Under the pieces are notes generated by a model. It worked only from the letters and a program-made list of their open reading frames with translations, did no database searches and was not told where the DNA came from. A stretch of DNA of 13,888 nucleotides, from positions 1 through 13,888 of the forward strand of contig CBFHLC010000055.1 of the NCBI GenBank assembly GCA_965656605.1, given 5' to 3'. Position numbers and translations under genes: made by a program. The stretch comes from Litorivicinus sp965656605. GTDB taxonomy: Bacteria > Pseudomonadota > Gammaproteobacteria > Pseudomonadales > Litorivicinaceae. Positions 6,500 to 13,888 of this stretch are shown piece by piece (position 1 is the first letter of the stretch; each line of letters opens with the position of its first letter).

Positions 6500-7564
6500 T
6501 TAGTCGTTTAGGTCGATATACTCCAGCGAAATCTTGCCGCCGGGCTCAACTTTTGGACGCCACCAACGAAAAGTTTTGGGGGTTTCGGCGTGTTGCCACG
6601 CCCAAGGCCGATGCCATGGCGGCACTGAATGGGCGTGCAGTTTGGCAGCCTGACCCGATGCCAGTGGACGCCACTCATCGGTGGGCTGTGGAGCTACCCA
6701 AACGGCAGGCTCTAGATGCAAATAGCCGGCGTACCAGCGCAAGGCCCAGCGCTGATCATCAACACTCCATTGCAAAGCGGGCTGACGGTCCGGCTTGGCA
6801 GGTAGCTGACTGATTAGCGCTTGGACTCGCGCAATTGGCGGCGCCGCCAGTCGAGCCTGCTGCCAAATCCAAGCATTGATCGCATGCACCTGCAAATTAG
6901 GCGGCAAAGCAGGGTCATAACGATAGCTGCCTTGGGGGATATATCGACCGACTAAGGCCTCTAGCCTGTCGTAAACATGGCCAAGACGTTCGAGCGAGTC
7001 GACCAACCCATCAGGGGCTTGAACGATGCGCTGGCGAACTTGCACCCGGCGATAACGCGGATCCTGATTGGCAGGGTCTTGGACGGCCGATGCATCCATC
7101 ACTGGATCACACCCAAGTAGCGGTCTGATCAGCCAGCCCTGCCCTAGCCGCCTGCGCTGGGGCATGCCTCTAGGCGGGCGCCCCTGCGAGCATCGCATCC
7201 AACGAGTTTCCAGCTGATCCAGCCGATGATGCCCCATCAACATCGCATCACCTGGGGACAGTAACTCTTCAAAAAAGGCGTAGCGTGCGCGACGGGCGCC
7301 TGCTTCGCTGATTACTGGGGCTGGATCACGCTTGGACGCAAAAGGGATATCCCATTGCTCGGCTTGGAGACGAGCCTGGTGCGCCCACTGCCCAGAGTGC
7401 TCGCTCCAGGCATGATCGAAATGACACAGAATCAAGTCGCGCCCCTCAAGGTGGCGTGCCAGGCGCAGTAAATAACGCGAATCTGCACCCCCAGAGTAGG
7501 CAATAAAAAGGCGGCCAGGGATGTCCCTGACCGCCTCTTTTAATGCACTCAGTGCATCAACCAA
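6500..7564 (-). CDS. tilS: tRNA(Ile)-lysidine synthetase TilS, divergent
   Basis: TilS attaches lysine to C34 of the CAU-anticodon tRNA-Ile so that it reads AUA, using ATP. The PP-loop YSGGADS (SGGADS at 24-29) and the following CHFDHAWSEHS segment (47-57) identify the N-type ATP pyrophosphatase domain. HHRLDQLET (112-120), LIRPLL (145-150) and QDPANQDPRY (162-171) match the remaining TilS blocks. The C-terminal part keeps only a trace of the usual accessory domain (SVPPWHRP, 313-320). It is short (354 residues, E. coli 432) and departs from the family pattern as I know it: Leu115 replaces the first Asp of HxxDDQxET, Val174 replaces the Asn of the RN motif, and about eight residues are missing after RPLL. 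TTG at 7564-7562 is the only possible start before the PP-loop and overlaps the accA stop by eight bases. Synteny (accA-tilS-pyrG) supports the call. Confidence 0.88.
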   Translation of the reverse strand: MVDALSALKEAVRDIPGRLFIAYSGGADSRYLLRLARHLEGRDLILCHFDHAWSEHSGQWAHQARLQAEQWDIPFASKRDPAPVISEAGARRARYAFFEELLSPGDAMLMGHHRLDQLETRWMRCSQGRPPRGMPQRRRLGQGWLIRPLLGCDPVMDASAVQDPANQDPRYRRVQVRQRIVQAPDGLVDSLERLGHVYDRLEALVGRYIPQGSYRYDPALPPNLQVHAINAWIWQQARLAAPPIARVQALISQLPAKPDRQPALQWSVDDQRWALRWYAGYLHLEPAVWVAPQPTDEWRPLASGQAAKLHAHSVPPWHRPWAWQHAETPKTFRWWRPKVEPGGKISLEYIDLND

Positions 7565-8510
7565 TGGCGCCGTAACTCATTAGACGATGATAGCGCTGCT
7601 CAAGCAGGCTGTCCGAATCCATCTGCTGCAAACGATCGATCTCACCGGCGAGCTTTTGTTTAACGTCGGCGAACATCTGGGTGGGGTTGCGGTGGGCACC
7701 TCCCAGCGGCTCCGGCAGGATTTCGTCGATCAGGCCTAGCTTCTTCAAACGCTGGGCTGTAATACCCATGGCCTCTGCCGCATCACTGGCCCGCTCGGCA
7801 GTCTTCCACAGGATTGACGCGCAGCCCTCGGGGCTGATGACCGAGTAGGTTGAGTACTGCAGCATAAACAGCCGATCGCACACACCGATCGCCAATGCAC
7901 CACCGGATCCACCCTCGCCAGTGACCGTCGAGATGACCGGCACCTTGAGGCGAGACATCATGGCGATACTCGCGGCGATGGCTTCGGATTGCCCACGCTC
8001 TTCTGCATCAATGCCGGGATAAGCACCGGGCGTATCGATAAAGGTCAGTACCGGCATGTTGAATCGCTCGGCCATCTGCATCAGACGCTGAGCCTTGCGG
8101 TAGCCCTCGGGGCGAGGCATACCAAAATTTCGGCGGACTTTTTCTTTGACATCGCGCCCTTTCTGATGACCGATCGCCATCACCGGGATACCGTTCAAGC
8201 GCCCAATGCCGCCGACTAGAGCGGGATCATCGGCAAATGCTCGATCACCATGCAGCTCGTCAAATTCGTCCAAAACACCACCGATGTAGTCCAGCGCATA
8301 GGGACGCTGAGGGTGACGGGCCATCTGTGCGGTCTGCCAAGGACTTAAATCGGCGAAGATCCGCTCGACCAGCGCGTTTCGCTTGGCTTCAAGATTTGCG
8401 ACTTCGTCCGCAATGTTCAGGTCACTGAGTTGGCCGACATTGGACAGCTCATCGATTTTTGCCTGTAACTCGGCGATCGGCTGTTCAAAATCTAATACGT
8501 CTAGGCTCAC
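7557..8510 (-). CDS. accA: acetyl-CoA carboxylase carboxyltransferase subunit alpha
   Basis: AccA pairs with AccD (not in this window) to move the carboxyl group from biotin on AccB to acetyl-CoA, giving malonyl-CoA for fatty-acid synthesis. The 317-residue protein is close to E. coli AccA (319). FLDFEQPIAELEAKI-like sequence opens it (LDFEQPIAELQAKI, 6-19). ARHPQRPYALDY, GHQKGRDVKEKVRRNFGMP and FIDTPGAYPG (158-166) follow. The oxyanion-forming glycine-rich motif GEGGSGGALAIG is at 198-209, and the C-terminus RLMSYG is conserved. The start is GTG at 8510-8508 in a GTGA overlap with the dnaE stop. GAGGAG sits 8 bases upstream inside dnaE and the product begins MSLDVLDFEQ as expected, so a longer frame from 8531 is rejected. 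Confidence 0.98.
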   Translation of the reverse strand: MSLDVLDFEQPIAELQAKIDELSNVGQLSDLNIADEVANLEAKRNALVERIFADLSPWQTAQMARHPQRPYALDYIGGVLDEFDELHGDRAFADDPALVGGIGRLNGIPVMAIGHQKGRDVKEKVRRNFGMPRPEGYRKAQRLMQMAERFNMPVLTFIDTPGAYPGIDAEERGQSEAIAASIAMMSRLKVPVISTVTGEGGSGGALAIGVCDRLFMLQYSTYSVISPEGCASILWKTAERASDAAEAMGITAQRLKKLGLIDEILPEPLGGAHRNPTQMFADVKQKLAGEIDRLQQMDSDSLLEQRYHRLMSYGAIG

Positions 8511-11500
8511 TGAGCTGACTCCTCTTTGCATAATCGCACTCGCTTTTCACCAAAGACTTCGGCGAGCTGCAACATTAATTCATCGGTGGGATGAACGTCC
8601 CATCCCTGTCCAAGTTTCACGACGCCGCTAGCACTGCGCCCCATAATTCTAAATTGCACTGGGCAACCCCCACCTCGGTGAGGAGACAAAATAGGATGCA
8701 GCCGTTTTTTGAAATCCGCAGGCACTTGATCAGCGTCTAAACGGACCTCTAACGCATCAGCGAATGCTTTGCGCGCCTCGGTTAGGGTCAGTAGTTTATC
8801 GCATTGCATCTTATTCGTCTGATTTCGTTCATCAAAACTGACGCGTCCCTCGCAAATGACCAAGGTATCGGCGACGAGTTTCTCGCGGACTTGCTCTTGA
8901 ACGTCACCGGATACCACCACTTCAAAGCGCGCACTACGATCGTCCAACGTCAAAATCGACAAAGGACGATTGCTGCGATCGCGCAGGGTTCGCGCCGCGA
9001 TAATTAGACCGCCAGTACGTGGACGTGCATCCCGGCTGGGTCGTAACTTACCGATGGGCGTCACCTTAAAACTGCTCAGCTCGTCACGATGCGCCTCAAT
9101 CGGGTGGCCGGTCAGGTATAGACCCAGAGTGTCTTTTTCGTGTGCCAAGCGCTCACGCTCGTTCCAGGCCCGAGCACCCCGGCAATCGATGTAGGGATCC
9201 GCTTGGGGCTGATCCGGCATATCCATACCCAGGCCAAACAAATCATCCATGCCGGCGGCCTGTGAGCGGCGTGCTTGGTTGGCCGCCCCCATCGCATTTT
9301 CCAAACCGCCCCATAGCAAGCTGCGCGGCTCACCTAAGGCATCAAAAGCACCGCCTTTGATCAAGGCTTCGATCGCGCGTTTGTTGACTCGTGATCCGTC
9401 GACGCGACGACAGAAATCAAACAGATCAGTGAACGGTCCGTGCTCTCGGGCTTCGAGGATGGCTGAGATCGGGCCTTCGCCTAAGCCACGCAATGCGCCA
9501 AGGCCGTAGACCACCGCCCCTTGTGCATTCACGGTGAATTTCAGATCACCTTGGTTTACATCCGGCGGATTAACCGGAATGCCCATGTGACGCGCCTCCT
9601 CAATCAAAGGAACGACCTTGTCCACATCGCCCATGTCCGCCGACATGACGGCTGCCATAAAGGCTGCCGGATGATGGGTCTTTAACCATGCGGTTTGGTA
9701 AGACACCAAGGCATAGGCTGCAGAGTGCGATTTGTTAAAACCGTAGCCTGCGAACTTCTCCATCAAATCAAAGATCGAACCGGCCAAGTCAGGATCGACC
9801 CCGCGCTGGCCAGATCCTTCCATGAACATAACCCGCTGCTTTTGCATCTCTTCGGGTTTTTTCTTACCCATCGCGCGACGCAGCAAATCCGCCGCACCCA
9901 GCGAATACTGGGCCAGCACCTGGGCGATCTGCATCACCTGTTCTTGGTACAGAATGACACCGTTGGTGTCTTTCAGGATCGGCTCAAGATCAGGGTGAGG
10001 ATAGACCACCGGCTCGCGGCCGTGCTTTCGGTTGATGTAATCATCAACCATGCCCGATTCGAGTGGGCCGGGACGGTAGAGCGCAACCAAAGCAACAATG
10101 TCGGCAAAACTGTTGGGCTGAAGGCGACGGATCAAGTCTTTCATGCCTCGGCTTTCCAACTGGAATACCGCCGTGGTCTCCGCCCGTTGCAGCATCTTAA
10201 AGGTCGGTGCGTCATCCAGCGGCAAGGTCTCGATGTCAGGCAACTCGACGCCCTTCTGACTTTTGATGATGTCCAACGCCCAGTCAATGATGGTCAGCGT
10301 ACGCAGACCCAAGAAGTCGAACTTGACCAGCCCTGCAGATTCCACATCATCTTTATCGAATTGGGTGACAGGCGAATCATCGCCCTCGGGCTGATAAATC
10401 GGCACAAAGTCGGTTAGCTTGCTGGGTGCGATGACCACACCCCCGGCGTGCTTACCCACACCCCGCACGACTCCCTCGAGTTGTCGAGACATCGCCATCA
10501 CCTCGGCGGCGTCCTCGTCCATCGATATCAACTCGTTTAGACCCGGCTCAGCATCCAACGCTTTTTCCAAGGTCATGCCCACTTCAAATGGGATTAACTT
10601 GGATAGCTTGTCGCCCACTGCATAGGCTTTACCCTGCGCACGCGCCACGTCTCGGACCACCGCCTTGGCTGCCATCGAGCCGTAGGTGATGATCTGGGAC
10701 ACCGCATTTCGGCCATAACGCTGAGCCACATAGTCAATCACGCGATCACGGCCGACCATGCAGAAGTCCACGTCGAAGTCAGGCATCGATACCCGCTCAG
10801 GGTTCAAGAATCGTTCGAACAGCAGATCGTATTCGATCGGATCCAAATCAGTGATTCGTAGGGCCCAGGCCACCGCGCTACCGGCACCTGAACCTCGACC
10901 TGGGCCGACCGGGACTCCGTTATTTTTGGCCCAGTTGATGAAGTCCATCACGATCAGGAAGTAGCCGGGGAAACCCATCTGCAGGATAACGTTGACTTCG
11001 AAATCCAGCCGCTCTCGGTACTCAGCCTGCATCGCTGCAGCGGCCTCAGCATCCTCGGGTAGAATTTTTTCTAGACGCTTGTCCAAGCCCTCGTGGGATA
11101 ACTCACGGAAGAACTGATCCATGGTTTTGCCATCGGGGATCGGATATTCAGGTAGGAAATAGGTGCCCAGCTGAGGCTGGAAGCTGATGCGTTTAGCGAT
11201 ATTGAGCGTATTCTCGATCGCATCCGGGATATCAGCAAACAACTCGCACATCTCGTCGGCACTTTTTAAGTACTGCTGATCGGTGAATTGCCGCACACGG
11301 CGGGTGTCATCCAAGGTGAAACTGGAGGCAATACAGACGCGGGTCTCGTGCGCCTCGAACGCACTTTGATCCGGAAAGCGAACATCGTTGGTCGCCACCA
11401 CCGGGATCTGCATCCGATCTGCCAAGGCCAAGGTGGCATGCAGTGCGGTCTCTTCGTTGTTACGACCGCATCGGGAAATTTCCAGATAGAAACGATTGGG

Positions 11501-11971
11501 AAACCATTCGGACAACTGGGATGCAATCCCCTCGGCATCCTGTTGATCATTCTTGACCAAAGCCTGACCGATACCGCCATGCAGACCGCCGGACAGCGCA
11601 ATTAATCCCTCAGTACCCTCGGCAAAGCGGCGCGACTGAATCAGTGCCCGCCCGTCCTTTTGCAGCTCCAAAAAGCCTTCGGACAACCATTCGGAGAGTC
11701 GCAAATAGCCGGCTTGGCTTTGCACCAACAAGGTCAGCGGCGTTGCAGTTTCGTGAGTATCACCCCACCACACATCGGCGCCCACAATCGGCTGGATGCC
11801 CTTGCTTAGGCAGCCGCGATAAAACTTGACCATGGCGAACAGATTCGACTGGTCCGTCAGTGCAACCGCCGGCATGCCGCGCTCAGCAACCCAACCGGGT
11901 AGTTTTTTAACGCGGCATAAACCATCGCTTAGGGAGTAATCAGAGTGGACGCGTAGATGGACGAAACTCAT
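8507..11971 (-). CDS. dnaE: DNA polymerase III subunit alpha
   Basis: DnaE is the replicative polymerase subunit. The 1154-residue protein is full length (E. coli 1160). An N-terminal PHP domain (1 to about 270) opens with FVHLRVHSDYS, but reads HLR rather than HLH and TDQSN (39-43) rather than TDHGN, as in E. coli-type enzymes that rely on DnaQ for proofreading. The palm carries the catalytic triad Asp400 and Asp402 (MPDFDVDF) and Asp552 (VKFDFLGL). PGRGSGAGSAV (357-367) and GYGFNKSHSAAYA (742-754) are family signatures. An internal beta-clamp motif region holds MDDLF at 908-912, and an OB fold (about 985-1060) and tau-binding tail follow. ATG at 11971 gives the family N-terminus; GAGG 5 bases upstream overlaps the rnhB stop. 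A longer frame from 12157 reads through rnhB and is rejected. Confidence 0.99.
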   Translation of the reverse strand: MSFVHLRVHSDYSLSDGLCRVKKLPGWVAERGMPAVALTDQSNLFAMVKFYRGCLSKGIQPIVGADVWWGDTHETATPLTLLVQSQAGYLRLSEWLSEGFLELQKDGRALIQSRRFAEGTEGLIALSGGLHGGIGQALVKNDQQDAEGIASQLSEWFPNRFYLEISRCGRNNEETALHATLALADRMQIPVVATNDVRFPDQSAFEAHETRVCIASSFTLDDTRRVRQFTDQQYLKSADEMCELFADIPDAIENTLNIAKRISFQPQLGTYFLPEYPIPDGKTMDQFFRELSHEGLDKRLEKILPEDAEAAAAMQAEYRERLDFEVNVILQMGFPGYFLIVMDFINWAKNNGVPVGPGRGSGAGSAVAWALRITDLDPIEYDLLFERFLNPERVSMPDFDVDFCMVGRDRVIDYVAQRYGRNAVSQIITYGSMAAKAVVRDVARAQGKAYAVGDKLSKLIPFEVGMTLEKALDAEPGLNELISMDEDAAEVMAMSRQLEGVVRGVGKHAGGVVIAPSKLTDFVPIYQPEGDDSPVTQFDKDDVESAGLVKFDFLGLRTLTIIDWALDIIKSQKGVELPDIETLPLDDAPTFKMLQRAETTAVFQLESRGMKDLIRRLQPNSFADIVALVALYRPGPLESGMVDDYINRKHGREPVVYPHPDLEPILKDTNGVILYQEQVMQIAQVLAQYSLGAADLLRRAMGKKKPEEMQKQRVMFMEGSGQRGVDPDLAGSIFDLMEKFAGYGFNKSHSAAYALVSYQTAWLKTHHPAAFMAAVMSADMGDVDKVVPLIEEARHMGIPVNPPDVNQGDLKFTVNAQGAVVYGLGALRGLGEGPISAILEAREHGPFTDLFDFCRRVDGSRVNKRAIEALIKGGAFDALGEPRSLLWGGLENAMGAANQARRSQAAGMDDLFGLGMDMPDQPQADPYIDCRGARAWNERERLAHEKDTLGLYLTGHPIEAHRDELSSFKVTPIGKLRPSRDARPRTGGLIIAARTLRDRSNRPLSILTLDDRSARFEVVVSGDVQEQVREKLVADTLVICEGRVSFDERNQTNKMQCDKLLTLTEARKAFADALEVRLDADQVPADFKKRLHPILSPHRGGGCPVQFRIMGRSASGVVKLGQGWDVHPTDELMLQLAEVFGEKRVRLCKEESAQ
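8519..8524 (-). promoter_or_regulatory. accA Shine-Dalgarno site inside dnaE
   Basis: GAGGAG, extended to AAGAGGAG, lies 8 bases before the GTG at 8510. It falls within the last codons of dnaE. It decides the accA start in favour of the GTGA overlap over the longer frame beginning at 8531. Confidence 0.7.
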
Positions 11972-11978
11972 GTAGGCC

Positions 11979-12542
11979 TCAGAGCAAAGAAAGTTGAGCG
12001 ACGGGTTTGAAGCTACGCCGGTGTTGTGGCGTCGGGCCCAGCTGGCGCAGTCGCTCCAGGTGGAGTGCCGTTGGATAGCCTTTGTGCTGATCAAAACCGT
12101 ACTGTGGAAAGCGTTGATGATACTCCAAACACCATTCATCGCGGGCGACTTTCGCAATGATTGACGCCGCAGAGATCGACGCTTTTAGCTGATCACCTTT
12201 CACCACCGCCTCGGCTGAAATCGACAATCCCGGAGGGACTTTGTTGCCGTCGATCAGCGCATGCTTAGGCGGCGGACTTAGCCCAGCGAGGCTTTGGCGC
12301 ATGGCCTCGAACGTCGCCTGCAAAATGTTGATCTGGTCGATCTGTTCGGCGGAGATAAAGACAATGTTCCAGCTTAGAGCTTGAGCTTTGATCTGATCCG
12401 ACAGACGTTGTCGCTTGGCGGCGCTGAGTTTTTTCGAATCATCCAAATCATCAATGCGCTGATTTGGATCCAGGATCACCGCTGCGGCCACCACTGGCCC
12501 GACTAAGGGACCCCGGCCAACCTCATCGACCCCGGCAATCAT
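11979..12542 (-). CDS. rnhB: ribonuclease HII
   Basis: RNase HII nicks RNA in RNA-DNA hybrids and starts removal of single ribonucleotides misincorporated in DNA. The N-terminal AGVDEVGRGPLVGPVV gives catalytic Asp6 and Glu7 and the GRG substrate-sensing motif (9-11). Asp98 in LIDGN and Asp117 in VKGD complete the four-acid active site, followed by SIIAKVARD (127-135) and HKGYPT (153-158). The 187-residue length is slightly below E. coli (198), through a shorter N-terminus. ATG at 12542 overlaps the lpxB stop (ATGA). No clear Shine-Dalgarno sequence precedes it, so translation is probably coupled to lpxB. It lies seven bases before dnaE, an order shared with E. coli. Confidence 0.98.
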   Translation of the reverse strand: MIAGVDEVGRGPLVGPVVAAAVILDPNQRIDDLDDSKKLSAAKRQRLSDQIKAQALSWNIVFISAEQIDQINILQATFEAMRQSLAGLSPPPKHALIDGNKVPPGLSISAEAVVKGDQLKASISAASIIAKVARDEWCLEYHQRFPQYGFDQHKGYPTALHLERLRQLGPTPQHRRSFKPVAQLSLL

Positions 12543-13678
12543 TGCCGATGCAGTACCGAGGCAATCGCGTTGGCTGCGCGCTCGGGAGCGCCTCGAGCCA
12601 GCTGGGTGTGAACCGCCCGAAACTGCTCAATCGTAGCGCTGTGATCCGCTTGCATCAGATTATTCAGTGCAGGCACCAAATATTTGGGAGCGCAGCGAGA
12701 CTGCAAAAACTCCGGAACCTGCGGCGTGTCGGTCAGATGGTTGGGTAGTGCCACATGATCAACTCGCAATCGCCGCTGAACAATCCAAGCCGTCAGGGGA
12801 TTCAGACGATAGGCCACGATCATAGGACGTCCCACCAACGCCGCTTCTAGCGCCGCGGTACCACTAGCCAACATCACCGCATCCGAGGCCATCATCGCCT
12901 GACGGGCCTGCTGATCCACAATGGTCACCTCAAGTCCTGCGAATTGCTCCTCAAGCAAAGGACGTAGTGCTTGGGTTGCACAGGGTATGACCACTTGCAC
13001 ATCAGGGTGACTGGGCAGCCACTGGGCCAGCGTCTTGGCAAATACCGGACCGATACGTTTGACCTCGCCCCGGCGCGATCCTGGCAGCACGGCCAACACC
13101 CGACGACTGGGATCCAGATCCAGCCCTTCACGAGCCTGAGATGCCGAGGGATTGAATTCAATTTGATCAGCCATCGGATGACCCACGAAATCCGCCATCA
13201 TTCCGCGCTCGCGATAGGGTGCGACCTCGAAGGGGAACAGGGTCAGCATCAGATCCAGCTGCGTGACCATCTTATCCACGCGCTCAGGACGCCAGGCCCA
13301 AACCGACGGACTGACAAACTGAACGGCTAAGGATCCCATTTCCCGAAATTTCGACGCCAGTCCTAAATTAAAATCTGGCGCGTCAATACCAATGAATGCA
13401 TCAGGGGGTTCGGGGCGGTAATGCTCGGCCAGCGTTTTACGCAGTTTGAGCAACTCGCGCAGACGACCTAACACTTCAAATACGCCCATAACACTAAGGC
13501 GCTCCATATCAGCCATCGAGTAGAGGCCTTCAGCCTGCATCTCTGGCCCGCCAATTCCTTCGAAATGAGCGTCGGGAAAGTTGCGCTTCAAGCCGCGGAT
13601 AAGTGCCGCGCCTAGCTTGTCGCCGGACACTTCACCGGCCACCAGCACAAAACGCCGAGTGGGTTCACGTCCGATCAA
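12539..13678 (-). CDS. lpxB: lipid-A-disaccharide synthase
   Basis: LpxB is a peripheral inner-membrane glycosyltransferase (family GT19). It joins UDP-2,3-diacylglucosamine to lipid X to form the lipid A disaccharide. The 379-residue protein matches E. coli (382). Landmarks are VAGEVSGD (13-20), GIDAPDFN with Asp99 (the counterpart of the essential E. coli Asp98), YVSPSVWAWR-like FVSPSVWAWR (121-130), the LPGSRRGE donor-site motif (198-205) and SGTAALEAAL. The start is TTG at 13678-13676, in a TTGA overlap with the lpxA stop. It gives the correct number of residues before VAGE, while the next candidate (GTG, codon 11) would remove ten. Only a weak GGGA lies upstream, so coupling to lpxA is likely. 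Confidence 0.98.
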   Translation of the reverse strand: MIGREPTRRFVLVAGEVSGDKLGAALIRGLKRNFPDAHFEGIGGPEMQAEGLYSMADMERLSVMGVFEVLGRLRELLKLRKTLAEHYRPEPPDAFIGIDAPDFNLGLASKFREMGSLAVQFVSPSVWAWRPERVDKMVTQLDLMLTLFPFEVAPYRERGMMADFVGHPMADQIEFNPSASQAREGLDLDPSRRVLAVLPGSRRGEVKRIGPVFAKTLAQWLPSHPDVQVVIPCATQALRPLLEEQFAGLEVTIVDQQARQAMMASDAVMLASGTAALEAALVGRPMIVAYRLNPLTAWIVQRRLRVDHVALPNHLTDTPQVPEFLQSRCAPKYLVPALNNLMQADHSATIEQFRAVHTQLARGAPERAANAIASVLHRQ

Positions 13679-13888
13679 CGGATGATCCCGCGAGTGGCCT
13701 CCACCAAACTCTGGCGGAACAGCTCTACCATGGGGTCGCTGTCGAATGGCAGTCCCTCAAGAGCGGCTTCTAGGGTTAATCCTTGACGGTAAACCCGCTT
13801 ATACGCGGCACGTAGGCGAGCAATGCTTTCGTCAGATTGCCCACGCCGGCGCATACCTTCGAAATTCATGCCGTGGGGGTGGGCGCGA
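13675..13888 (-). CDS. lpxA: UDP-N-acetylglucosamine acyltransferase LpxA, C-terminal part (runs off window)
   Basis: LpxA adds the first 3-hydroxyacyl chain to UDP-GlcNAc in lipid A synthesis. Only the last 70 codons are present, and the frame is open to the end of the window. They cover the end of the left-handed beta helix (HPHGMNFEGMRRRG) and the C-terminal helical domain (SDESIARLRAAYKRVYR), ending in ATRGIIR as E. coli LpxA ends in STRGLIR. The internal ATG at 13869 is not the start, because homologous sequence continues upstream of it. The stop TGA at 13677-13675 overlaps the lpxB TTG. In relatives fabZ and lpxD lie further upstream. Confidence 0.95.
   Translation of the reverse strand, partial: RAHPHGMNFEGMRRRGQSDESIARLRAAYKRVYRQGLTLEAALEGLPFDSDPMVELFRQSLVEATRGIIR

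Noticed and set aside
9695..10417. A 240-codon plus-strand open frame opposite dnaE
   Set aside because: It is antisense to the conserved polymerase core and has no recognisable domains. It is treated as a shadow frame.
11972..12157. Possible N-terminal extension of DnaE by 62 residues
   Set aside because: The extension reads through rnhB in another frame. MSFVHLRVHSDYS at 11971 is the family N-terminus and has GAGG at a good distance.
1..13888. Mobile elements, CRISPR arrays, tRNA or rRNA genes, toxin-antitoxin or defence genes
   Set aside because: None were seen. The window is fully occupied by core genes with no direct-repeat arrays, transposase-like frames or tRNA-like sequences noticed by eye.

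Overview
The window is a stretch of gammaproteobacterial core chromosome. All 14 recognisable genes lie on the minus strand. Read in the direction of transcription (high to low coordinates) the order is lpxA (3' end only), lpxB, rnhB, dnaE, accA, tilS, pyrG, kdsA, eno, ftsB, ispD, ispF, truD, surE (5' part only). From memory this matches the Pseudomonas-type arrangement, with kdsA between pyrG and eno. In E. coli the lpxA-accA block and the pyrG-surE block sit apart. Base composition looks moderately GC-rich (mid-50s % by eye). Protein similarity, an E. coli-like DnaE with a degenerate PHP site, and separate adjacent ispD and ispF all point to Gammaproteobacteria. I cannot name the genus.

Region by region: 13888-11979 holds the end of lipid A synthesis (lpxA, lpxB) and RNase HII. 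11971-8507 is the replicative polymerase alpha subunit. 8510-7557 is the carboxyltransferase alpha subunit of acetyl-CoA carboxylase. 7564-6500 is an unusually divergent tRNA-Ile lysidine synthetase. 6439-2666 holds CTP synthase, Kdo-8-phosphate synthase and enolase. 2662-1276 holds the divisome protein FtsB and the MEP-pathway enzymes IspD and IspF. 1283-1 holds the pseudouridine synthase TruD and the start of SurE.

The layout is extremely compact. Ten of the 13 gene junctions overlap by 1 to 17 bases, and the only gap above 16 bases is the 60 bases between tilS and pyrG. No promoter or convincing terminator was found. Seven of the 13 visible start codons are not ATG (TTG for truD, ftsB, tilS and lpxB; GTG for ispD, pyrG and accA), which points to widespread translational coupling.

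Functionally the genes join envelope building (LpxA, LpxB, KdsA), fatty-acid initiation (AccA), isoprenoid supply (IspD, IspF), CTP supply (PyrG, used by IspD and by Kdo activation), glycolysis, division, replication and tRNA modification. There are no mobile elements, CRISPR arrays or RNA genes, and no new gene system is evident. The best leads are a predicted stem that would lock the pyrG ribosome binding site just after the tilS stop codon, the divergent TilS, and the heavy use of TTG and GTG starts.
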